From: JBCCFW01 sp039029535
Lineage (GTDB): Bacteria; Acidobacteriota; JBCCFW01
Direction: 5' to 3'
DNA: 30,180 nt
Assembly: GCA_039029535.1 (NCBI GenBank)
Contig: JBCCFW010000092.1
Coordinates: forward strand, 1 to 30,180
In this document: positions 22,604 to 30,180 of the stretch, piece by piece
Layout: every line of letters begins with the position of its first letter
Position numbering within the stretch: position 1 is the first letter of the stretch
Made by a program: the position numbers and the translations under genes
Notes under the pieces: model-generated
Databases searched by the model: none
Told to the model about the DNA's origin: nothing
What the model saw: the letters and a program-made list of their open reading frames with translations, nothing else

Positions 22604-25600
22604 TCAGCGAGAGCAGCCGTCGTCGGGATCGCTCGGACAGGGGTCGCAGGCGTCGCCCTGTCCATCGTCGTCGAGGTCGGCCTGGAGCGGGTTGACGACG
22701 TCCGGGCAGTTGTCCAGGCAGGCGTCGACCATGTCGCCGTCGTCATCGATGGGGCGGTAGCGATGCAGCCTGACGGCGCCTCTCCGATCGTTTGCGAGCC
22801 TGGCACCGGCCTGGAGGCCATCGCTGGTGAGCGTGAGCCTTTGATTGCCCTGCGTTCCCATGATCACGTCAGTCATGAGCCAGGAGTCGATCTCCGACCA
22901 TCCTCCGGCCGGGCTCGTCTCGAACAGGTGGACTCGACTCGTGTTGTTGGCGACGTCGGTCGCGTACGCGAAGACGGCAAGGAGGTCGCCCGACAGCCCG
23001 AATGACTCTCCGAACCGGCCCCGAGGCGGAAGTCCCACCAGCCTGTCGGTCTCCGTCCAGGTGCCGTCGGCGCCCCGCCTGAACTCGTGCACCGCCCCGG
23101 CTTCGCCTTGGCCGCGAGCTCCCGCGAGGAGAAGGTCGCCTCGGAGCTGCACCGCCCAACCGAGGGATTCGTCAGGCTGGGCGTCCATGGCGCGCAGCCG
23201 GGATTGCCATCGCCAGCGGCCGTCCTCGTCGCGCTCGTAGAGCTCGACGGCACCCTCGTGGTCGTTGGCCTCGGGGTGTCCAATGGCCAGTCGGTCGCCG
23301 TCGATGGAGAGGCTGGCGCCGAAGGACGCCCATGGTCCCGTGACGTCGGGCAAGAGCAGGTCGGTCTCGATCCACTCCTCACCCTCGAGCTCGAAGACGT
23401 GGACGACGCCGAGCCGCGGTCCTTCCGGGTGCAGGTCCGAAGTGACCAGGATCTGATCTCCCTGGAACGCGACGCGGTGACCGAAACCGTCGTTGTCCGC
23501 GCTCTGCTCCGGGAGGAAGCGTGCGGTGCGTTCCCAGCTCCCGTCACGGAGCTCGAACACGGTCACGGAGCCGGGGTTGTCGCGTTCGGTGAGAGCGCCA
23601 CCCAATGCGCCGACGACGAGACGATTGCCGGACAGGGCGAGGTGACGTCCGAATTGGTGGTCGAGCTCGCTGGTCAGCATGACGACCTCGCGCCAGCCGG
23701 TGCCCTGTCGTTCGAAGAGGTGGACGGCACCGGCGAAGTCGTCGTGGCCCAGCGCGCTCACGGCCATCCACGAACCGTCGGTGATGACGTTGCTCCCGAA
23801 CAGGTCGTCGCCGACGAGGCCGTCCGGGGACAGCTCGTCGGGGCACCACGCCAGGCTGTCGCAGGCGTTGCCGGCGCCGTCCCCGTCGCGATCGGCCTGG
23901 TCCGGGTTGGGAACGGTGGGGCAGTTGTCGCGATCCGCGCAGTGACCGTCGTCGTCCTCGTCATCGTGGGGATCGCGCGGACAGGGGTCGCAGGCGTCGC
24001 CCTGTCCGTCGCGATCGAGGTCGACCTGGAGCGGGTTGAAGACGTCCGGGCAGTTGTCGAGACAGGCGTCGACCCGGTCGCCGTCGTCGTCCACGGGTCG
24101 GTAGCGATGCAGCCTGACGGCCCCCTTGCTGTCGTTGGCACTCCACGCGCCGACCTGCAGGCCCTGGTCCGACAGCGTGAGTCTCTGATTGTGGAGCCCC
24201 GAGTGTGACGCCTCGGGCACCAGCCAGGAGTCGAGCTCGATCCATTCGCCGCTCGGGGTCATCTCGAACAAGCGAACACGAACCGTGGAGTCCTCGACCT
24301 CGGGAGCCAGGCCCTGCACGGCGAGGCGGTTGCCAAGCAGGTCGAGCGAGCTTCCGAAGCGATCGTCAGGCTGAAGTCCCTGCAGCGTGCCGGTCTCGAG
24401 CCAGGTGCCGTCGTCGCTGCGTTCGAAGACATGAACGATGCCGGTCTCGCCTTCGTGTTGAGTGGCCGAGAAAACGAGGTCGCCTCGGAGTAGCACGTTC
24501 CAGCCGAGGCCGTCGCCGGACTCGGCGCCGGGGGCGCGCAGTCGCGACTGCCATTGCCATCGGCCGTCTTCGTCGCGCTCGTAGAGGTCCACGGCGCCCT
24601 CGAGGTCGTGAGCCTCGCCGAGCCCGACGGCCAGACGGTCGCCATCGACGGAGAGACTCGAGCCGAAGTACGGGCGGGGACCCGCAGCGTCGGGGAAGAG
24701 GCGATCGGTCTCGATCCACTCCTCACCTTCGAGCTCGAAGACGTGGACGACGCCGAGTCGTGGCCCTTCGGGATGCAGGTCCGACGTGACCAGGATCTGA
24801 TCGCCTTGCAGCGCGACGCGGTGTCCGAATCCATCGTCGTCCGTGCTCCACTCGGGGAGGAAGCGTGCGATGCGCTCCCAGCTCCCGTCCCGGAGCTCGA
24901 ACACGGTCACGGAGCCGGGATCGGTGCGCTCGTTGAGGGCGCCACCCAATGCGCCGACGACGAGACGATTGCCAGACAGGGCGAGGTGATGCCCGAAGTA
25001 GTGATCGAGCTCACTGGTCAGCTTCGTGACCTCACGCCAGCCAGTCCCCTGTCGTTCGAAGAGGTAGACGGCACCGTCGAAGTCGTCGTGGCCGATGGCG
25101 CTCACGGCCATCCACGGTCCGTCGGTGGCGACGTTGCTACCGAACAGGTCGTCGCCCACGAGATCCTCGGGAGCCAACTCTTCGGGGCACCACTCCGGAC
25201 CATCGCAGGCGTCGCCGACGCCGTCTCCGTCGCGATCGGCCTGGTCCGAGTTGGAGACGGTGGGACAGTTGTCGCTCTCCGCACAGTGGCCGTCGCCGTC
25301 CTCGTCGTTGGCCGGATCGCTCGGGCAGGGATCGCAGGCGTCGCCGAGGCCGTCCTCGTCTCGGTCTTCCTGGAAGGGGTTGTAGTCCAGCGGGCAATTG
25401 TCGGCGCAGGCGGAGCGTCGGTCGCCATCGTCGGCGTCGCGATGGAGGCGGTAGGTGTAGACGGCGCCTTCCGACCGTGAGTGGGGGGCGCCGACGGCGA
25501 CGCGGTCCTCGTGCAGCGCGAGCGCGGCTCCGAACTCGGGGCTCGTGCCGTCTTGCTCCGCGTCCGCATCGCTCGCGCTCAGCGACGGGAGCTCCCGCCA

Positions 25601-28600
25601 CGTGCCGCCGGTGTCGCGGCGGTAGACGAGCACGCGTCCGCGGCCCTCGTCGGCACCTTCGCAGCCGACGAGGATCGTGTCGCCCGAGATCGCGACCGAC
25701 TCGCCGCAGCGACTCTCGGCTTCGGTCTCGCTTCCCACCAACCGGGTCGGTGGGAGGCTGAGCCAGCTCCCACGCTCGTCTCGCTCGAAGACGACCACGG
25801 CCCCGGCATCGTTGCCTGCGCTGTCGTCCTCCGGTGCGCCGGCGACCGCGAGGTCTCCATGAAGCGCGAGTCCCCAGCCGAGCAGGCTCTCCTCGGACTC
25901 CGGGAAGTCGAGGGGGAAGCGCTCGACCCACCCGCTGCCGTCGTGCGTGAAGACGTGCACGACTCCGTCGTTGCGCCAGGGTGAGCTGGCCAGCAGCGTG
26001 TCGCCCTCGATGACGATGGCGTGACCGAACCCGTCTCCCAGCTCCTGGTCCCGAGCGTTGAGCTTGGCCGAGTGAGCCCAGGTGTCGAGCGGGCCTCTCT
26101 CGAAGACGTACACGTCGTCGTGATCCGAGAAGACGGCTCGGTCACCGTGCAGCGCGACGGTGCGTCCGACGTTGCGGCTCAGGCTGTCCGGGTCGTCCAC
26201 GGCGAGCTTCGTGACCTCCTGCCAGGTCTCGTCTCTTCGCTCGAAGACGTAGACGATCCCGTTGCCGCCCTCGGGCCGGTCGAAGTTGACGTCGCCGACG
26301 ACGAGGGTGTCGCGATGCAGGGCGACCGAGCTCCCGAACTCGTCCGTCCAGTCGGAGTCGTCGGGGTCGGTGTCGCTTCCGAAGAGGACGTCCTCCACCT
26401 GCCAGGTGCCCTCCGTGTCGGGCCGGTAGAGCCTCACGGCGCCGGCCGAGCTCTCACTGAGACCGTAGGCCGGCACGCCCACCGCCAGTCGGTCCTGATG
26501 GAGGGACGTCGACTGGCCGAAGCGGCGCTCACCCGAGGAGCTCAGTCGGGCCTCGCACCAGGCCGGGGCGCGGCACGCATCGCCCCAGCCGTCGCCATCG
26601 GCGTCGTCCTGTGTCGGGTTGGGCACGTCCGGGCAGTTGTCGACGTCGGAGCAGACACCGTCGTCGTCGGGATCGCCCTCGGGACTGTTCGGGCACGAGT
26701 CGCAGGCGTCACCGATGCCGTCTCCGTCGGCATCTTCTTGCTCGGGGTTGAAGACGGACGGGCAGTTGTCGGCGCAGGCACCCACGCCGTCGCCGTCCGT
26801 CCCGTCGTGCGTGAGCTCGAAGAACTCGACGGCACCCGAGTCCACGGCGATGCGGTCGGCGAGGGGAGCCCCCACGGCGACCTGGTTGCCCACGAGGGCG
26901 ACCGACTTGCCGAAGCGATCGTCGGAGTCACGAGCCAGCAGGACCGACACGAGCTCCCAGTCGTCGGCGGCACGGCGGCGGAACACGTGGGTGGTCCCGC
27001 CGTGCTCCGGGTGAGCAGCTCCGACCACCAGGTGTTCGCCGACCAGCGACAGGCTCTGACCGAAGGCTCGCCCGCCCAGGGTGTCGAGGAGCTTGGCGCG
27101 CTGTGCCCAGTTGCCGTCTTCGTCTTGTTCGAACACGTAAACCGCGCCGACGGGCTCGCCTTCCTCGGGGTCGCTGGGGGCGCCAGCGGCGACGATGCCA
27201 CCGCTCACCGCCACGGTCTCGCCGAGCTCGGCGTTCATGGCGGCGTCCACCGCCACCAGGTGGCTCTCGGTCCATTCCCCGGAGACGTCCTTCTCGAAGA
27301 CGTGGACGGCACCGCACTGCAGGAAGGTCTCGGCGCCGGACCAGGGGGCACCGGCCGCGACGACGTCACCCGAAACCGCAACGGACGCGCCGAAGCGATC
27401 GGACGGGAGACCGGCTTCGGTGATGAGCTTGGCGGTCTCGACCCAGTCACCGTCCTCGTTGCGGTCGAAGACGTGAACGCTGCCGGGGCTGTCGAGGCGC
27501 GCCATGTTGCCGGTGAGCGCACCGGCGGCCACGCGGTCGGCCGTGCCGGCCACGCTGTAGCCGAAGAACGCTCCCATCGCGGGCTCGTCCGGGATCAACA
27601 GGCCGTCTTCGAACCAGGACCCGTCCTCGGCCCGCTCGAGACGGATGATGACTCCGGCGTTGGGCAGGACGTTGTCGGCGGTGTGCGAGCCGACGAGGAT
27701 CGAGTCGCCCGCCAAGCGCCACTCGCCACGACCGAAGTCGACGGTCAGCGTGTCGGGGCTCAGGGTGAGACGGGCGGTCTCGAGCCAGTGTCCGCTCTCC
27801 GTCGGTTCGAACAAGTAGGCCAGGCGGCCCTCCTCCAAGCTCGTCGCGACGAGGAGGCGGTCAGCCGTCGCCGACAACTCCACCCCGAAGCCATCGCCCT
27901 CCTGTCCGTCGAGCGCGTGCAGCTCCCAGCCGCACCAGGTGGCCTCGGCGCAGGCTTCACCGCGGCCGTCACCGTCCGGATCCTCCTGGCCCGGGTTCGA
28001 GACGTCCGGACAGTTGTCCTCGGAGTCACACAGACCGTCGCCATCACGGTCGTCCAGGGGATCGAGGGGACAGCCGTCCATGTCGTTGCACGTGCCATCG
28101 CCGTCGTCGTCGCGGAGACCGGGATCCTCCTCGCAGGCGTCGCCGAAGCCGAGGTCGTCGCAGTTCTCTTGGCCGGGGTTGGGTACCTCGATGCAGTTGT
28201 CGCAATCGTCGCCCACGCCGTCTTCGTCGGCATCGGCCTGAGACGAGTTGGGCAGGTCGGGACAGTTGTCGAAGAAGTCGTCGGTTCCGTCGCCGTCGAG
28301 GTCGACCACTTCGATCACGAAGTAGTAGGCCGCACCGGAGCGATCGCCATCGGGATCGGCGTGGCGGGCACCGACCACGAGGCGGCCGTCGCCGATCGAG
28401 ACCGCGCTGCCAAAGTCGTCGTTGGCCATCCCGTCGCTCGCGCCGATTCGCGTGACCTCGAGCCAGCCGTCGGTGGGGTGTCGCTCGAAGAGGGAGGCGG
28501 AGCCCGCCTCGGAGCGACCGTCCAGGTCGGAGCGTGCGCCGATCGCGATCGACGTGCCGTGGACCGACACCGACTGACCGAAGAGCTCGGCTTCATGCGG

Positions 28601-30180
28601 ATCGCTGCTCTCGAATCGCGAGACCTCGAGCCAGCCGTCGGTGGGGTGACGCTCGAACACGAGCGCCGCTCCCGCGTCACGGAAGAGACCGTCGGCCATG
28701 TCGGCGCCGACGACGACCGTGTCGCCGTCGATGGACACGCTGCGGCCAAAGCGATCGTGGGGGGCCGCCGCGTCGGCGGTGAAGCGCTCGCGGGTGACGT
28801 CGAGCCAGCCATCCGTGGGATGACGTTCGTAGAGCACCGAGGCGCCGGCGTTGGTGGCACGGTCGTCATCGAAGGGCAGGCCGACGATGATGCCGAGGCC
28901 GTCCGTGTCGACGCTGAAGCCGAAGAGGTCGCCCGCGGTGGCGTCGAGCTCGCCGAGCGTGACCACGTGCTCCCAGCCGAAGCTCTCGGAGCGTTGGAAG
29001 ACATGGACCGCTCCGGCGTCGGTTCCGAAGGTGTCGTCACCGATGGCACCGACGACGATCGTATCGCCACCCGCCGCCACGGCGGCGCCGAAGCGCTGGC
29101 CCGGCTGCGGATCGGGGGCGGTGAGCCGAGCGCGTTCGATCCAGGAGCCGTCCTCACGCTCGTAGATGAAGGCGGAGCCCGAAGCGGCGCCGCTCTCGTC
29201 GTCGAAGGGGGCACCCACGACGAGCAGGTCGTTAGAGGCTCCGACGCTGTAACCGAAGCCGGTCCCCACGAGGTCGTGGGAGCTCTCGAGCGTCGCGCCG
29301 TCCTGCACGCCCTCGTCGTTGGCCACGAACACGCTGGTGGTGTCGTTGCCGCTGGCGCCGATGACGATGCTGTCGCCGGCGATCGCCACGCTCGTGCCGA
29401 AGAGGGCACCGGGCTCGCCCTCCGGGGCGAGGATCTTGGCCTTCTGCGTCCAGGTGGGGTCGATGACGACCGGGTAGACCGCCGCCGTGTCGTCGACGCT
29501 GAGGCGGACCACCGAGCGGTCGAGCCCGGACTCGACGAGCTCGAGCCGCGTGGTCAGTCGACGACCGGTGACGTCCCAGGTCTCCAGGCCGGCGTAGCGC
29601 AGCACGCTGCGGCCCGTGGCGTCGCGGAGATCGACGGCGTCGCCGGCCGGGCTCAGCCAGGGCGTGAGGTCACCGGCGAGCTCGAGGTCGACGACGAGGG
29701 GTCCGTGGCCCGTCGGGGCGTGAGCGACCGTGAAGCCCTGCTTCAGGCCCTCGAGACGGTTGTGGTACCACTCGACCACCGGGCCGTGGTCGTACTCGAC
29801 GTGGTCATGTCGACCGAGGGGGGCCGGGGCTCCGAGCGGCTGGCGGGCGTCGGGACGACCCCAGGCCACGGCGCGCTGATGGAGCGACCAGACGTGACCC
29901 GCCTCACGGGACTGGAGGGTCAGGCCTCCCGGTGCCAGCTCGGCCCGGATCGCGTGGGCGGGGCTGATGGCGAGAAGGCGGTCGTCGCCCAGGTCGCGGA
30001 GCGGAAGGGCCCCGGCGGTCGAGACCGACAGAGAGCTGGCGGCCGGGACTGGCGGTGTCGGCGTCGGGCTCGCCTTCCCTCCCCGGAGGGAGGAGGGAGC
30101 GAGCAGGCCGAGCAGGCCCGCCAGGGCGAGGAGCGGCCCGAGGCGACGACTGACGGGTCGTCGGCGTGGGCGGAGCGCCC
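22604..30180 (-). CDS. Giant secreted protein, five FG-GAP propellers with thrombospondin type 3 linkers (5' partial)
   Basis: The frame is open from the stop at 22604 to the right edge, at least 2525 residues. In the last 311 bases it holds no ATG, GTG or TTG but does encode a signal-like stretch ('RRLGPLLALAGLLGLLAPS'), so the start lies just beyond the window. A roughly 200-residue N-terminal domain ('VEYDHGPVVEWYHNRLEGLKQGF', 'YPVVIDPTW') is typical of FG-GAP proteins in these lineages. Then come five modules, each seven FG-GAP-like blades ('FG.SV...GD.(L)VVGA') plus a Ca-binding thrombospondin type 3 block ('DNCP...NP.Q.D.DGDG.GDAC'). The last block ends the protein. Likely a surface or extracellular calcium-stiffened adhesin or scaffold; the role is inferred. 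Confidence 0.85.
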   Translation of the reverse strand, partial: ALRPRRRPVSRRLGPLLALAGLLGLLAPSSLRGGKASPTPTPPVPAASSLSVSTAGALPLRDLGDDRLLAISPAHAIRAELAPGGLTLQSREAGHVWSLHQRAVAWGRPDARQPLGAPAPLGRHDHVEYDHGPVVEWYHNRLEGLKQGFTVAHAPTGHGPLVVDLELAGDLTPWLSPAGDAVDLRDATGRSVLRYAGLETWDVTGRRLTTRLELVESGLDRSVVRLSVDDTAAVYPVVIDPTWTQKAKILAPEGEPGALFGTSVAIAGDSIVIGASGNDTTSVFVANDEGVQDGATLESSHDLVGTGFGYSVGASNDLLVVGAPFDDESGAASGSAFIYEREDGSWIERARLTAPDPQPGQRFGAAVAAGGDTIVVGAIGDDTFGTDAGAVHVFQRSESFGWEHVVTLGELDATAGDLFGFSVDTDGLGIIVGLPFDDDRATNAGASVLYERHPTDGWLDVTRERFTADAAAPHDRFGRSVSIDGDTVVVGADMADGLFRDAGAALVFERHPTDGWLEVSRFESSDPHEAELFGQSVSVHGTSIAIGARSDLDGRSEAGSASLFERHPTDGWLEVTRIGASDGMANDDFGSAVSIGDGRLVVGARHADPDGDRSGAAYYFVIEVVDLDGDGTDDFFDNCPDLPNSSQADADEDGVGDDCDNCIEVPNPGQENCDDLGFGDACEEDPGLRDDDGDGTCNDMDGCPLDPLDDRDGDGLCDSEDNCPDVSNPGQEDPDGDGRGEACAEATWCGWELHALDGQEGDGFGVELSATADRLLVATSLEEGRLAYLFEPTESGHWLETARLTLSPDTLTVDFGRGEWRLAGDSILVGSHTADNVLPNAGVIIRLERAEDGSWFEDGLLIPDEPAMGAFFGYSVAGTADRVAAGALTGNMARLDSPGSVHVFDRNEDGDWVETAKLITEAGLPSDRFGASVAVSGDVVAAGAPWSGAETFLQCGAVHVFEKDVSGEWTESHLVAVDAAMNAELGETVAVSGGIVAAGAPSDPEEGEPVGAVYVFEQDEDGNWAQRAKLLDTLGGRAFGQSLSLVGEHLVVGAAHPEHGGTTHVFRRRAADDWELVSVLLARDSDDRFGKSVALVGNQVAVGAPLADRIAVDSGAVEFFELTHDGTDGDGVGACADNCPSVFNPEQEDADGDGIGDACDSCPNSPEGDPDDDGVCSDVDNCPDVPNPTQDDADGDGWGDACRAPAWCEARLSSSGERRFGQSTSLHQDRLAVGVPAYGLSESSAGAVRLYRPDTEGTWQVEDVLFGSDTDPDDSDWTDEFGSSVALHRDTLVVGDVNFDRPEGGNGIVYVFERRDETWQEVTKLAVDDPDSLSRNVGRTVALHGDRAVFSDHDDVYVFERGPLDTWAHSAKLNARDQELGDGFGHAIVIEGDTLLASSPWRNDGVVHVFTHDGSGWVERFPLDFPESEESLLGWGLALHGDLAVAGAPEDDSAGNDAGAVVVFERDERGSWLSLPPTRLVGSETEAESRCGESVAISGDTILVGCEGADEGRGRVLVYRRDTGGTWRELPSLSASDADAEQDGTSPEFGAALALHEDRVAVGAPHSRSEGAVYTYRLHRDADDGDRRSACADNCPLDYNPFQEDRDEDGLGDACDPCPSDPANDEDGDGHCAESDNCPTVSNSDQADRDGDGVGDACDGPEWCPEELAPEDLVGDDLFGSNVATDGPWMAVSAIGHDDFDGAVYLFERQGTGWREVTKLTSELDHYFGHHLALSGNRLVVGALGGALNERTDPGSVTVFELRDGSWERIARFLPEWSTDDDGFGHRVALQGDQILVTSDLHPEGPRLGVVHVFELEGEEWIETDRLFPDAAGPRPYFGSSLSVDGDRLAVGLGEAHDLEGAVDLYERDEDGRWQWQSRLRAPGAESGDGLGWNVLLRGDLVFSATQHEGETGIVHVFERSDDGTWLETGTLQGLQPDDRFGSSLDLLGNRLAVQGLAPEVEDSTVRVRLFEMTPSGEWIELDSWLVPEASHSGLHNQRLTLSDQGLQVGAWSANDSKGAVRLHRYRPVDDDGDRVDACLDNCPDVFNPLQVDLDRDGQGDACDPCPRDPHDDEDDDGHCADRDNCPTVPNPDQADRDGDGAGNACDSLAWCPDELSPDGLVGDDLFGSNVITDGSWMAVSALGHDDFAGAVHLFERQGTGWREVVMLTSELDHQFGRHLALSGNRLVVGALGGALTERDNPGSVTVFELRDGSWERTARFLPEQSADNDGFGHRVAFQGDQILVTSDLHPEGPRLGVVHVFELEGEEWIETDLLLPDVTGPWASFGASLSIDGDRLAIGHPEANDHEGAVELYERDEDGRWRWQSRLRAMDAQPDESLGWAVQLRGDLLLAGARGQGEAGAVHEFRRGADGTWTETDRLVGLPPRGRFGESFGLSGDLLAVFAYATDVANNTSRVHLFETSPAGGWSEIDSWLMTDVIMGTQGNQRLTLTSDGLQAGARLANDRRGAVRLHRYRPIDDDGDMVDACLDNCPDVVNPLQADLDDDGQGDACDPCPSDPDDGCSR
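22634..25321. repeat. Tandem duplication, two 1344-base units inside the giant gene
   Basis: Matching landmarks recur at exactly 1344 bases: 22634 and 23978, 22710 and 24054, 23363 and 24707, 23621 and 24965. Units are about 22634-23977 and 23978-25321, each coding 448 residues (one propeller plus one thrombospondin type 3 block). In a 158-residue stretch I count 19 differences. A third landmark at 25322 shows the linker block of the next, more diverged module keeps the phase. Confidence 0.85.

Noticed and set aside
22604..25321. CRISPR-like regular repeats
   Set aside because: The periodicity is codon-phased protein repeats of 1344 bases and shorter TSP3 motifs, not short identical repeats with unique spacers.

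Overview
The window is uniformly GC-rich bacterial DNA with dense coding on both strands. It contains no rRNA operon, tRNA, CRISPR array, transposase or phage gene that I can recognise. The organism is most likely a Gram-negative bacterium of the Myxococcota, Acidobacteriota (Thermoanaerobaculia-like), Planctomycetota or a related uncultured lineage. The basis is the set of large secreted beta-propeller proteins (FG-GAP, ELWxTDGT and thrombospondin type 3 repeats), a RedB-like protein beside a chemoreceptor, and a HpnR-like B12 radical SAM enzyme. I cannot place it more precisely from sequence alone.

Layout. 1-80: start of an unrecognised minus-strand gene. 196-291: a possible 5S-rRNA-like fold. 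272-1522 (-): secreted protein with three Ig-like 'DDLSG' repeats. 1629-2646 (+): MmcQ/YjbR-like gene overlapping an RluA-family pseudouridine synthase. 2659-4731 (-): DUF1244, glutathione S-transferase and DUF4105 genes, probably one operon. 4883-5863 (+): SlyX and a nitrilase-family amidase, divergent from that operon across an operator-like inverted repeat. 6032-8893 (+): two tandem secreted seven-bladed propeller paralogues. 8909-12858 (-): four tightly spaced genes (HpnR-like B12 radical SAM, small unknown protein, RedB-like thioredoxin-fold protein, membrane chemoreceptor). 13165-14105 (+): an overlapping two-gene module of a DUF7689-like protein and an unknown partner. 14167-17484 (-): secreted propeller fused to a dihaem cytochrome. 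17735-20659 (+): ELWxTDGT-repeat protein. 20732-21292 (+) and 21300-22506 (-): convergent response regulators, the second with a degenerate HD-GYP-like domain and an apparent one-base frameshift. 22604 to the right edge (-): a giant secreted protein of five seven-bladed FG-GAP propellers joined by thrombospondin type 3 blocks.

Functional theme. More than half of the window encodes exported, repetitive, propeller-rich surface or extracellular proteins. Four of the six exported proteins end in Cys-Pro with different codons. Several genes that lack a Shine-Dalgarno have a -10-like box ending 6-7 nt before the start codon, which suggests leaderless transcripts. The most system-like candidates are the radical SAM/RedB/chemoreceptor operon and the DUF7689 two-gene module.
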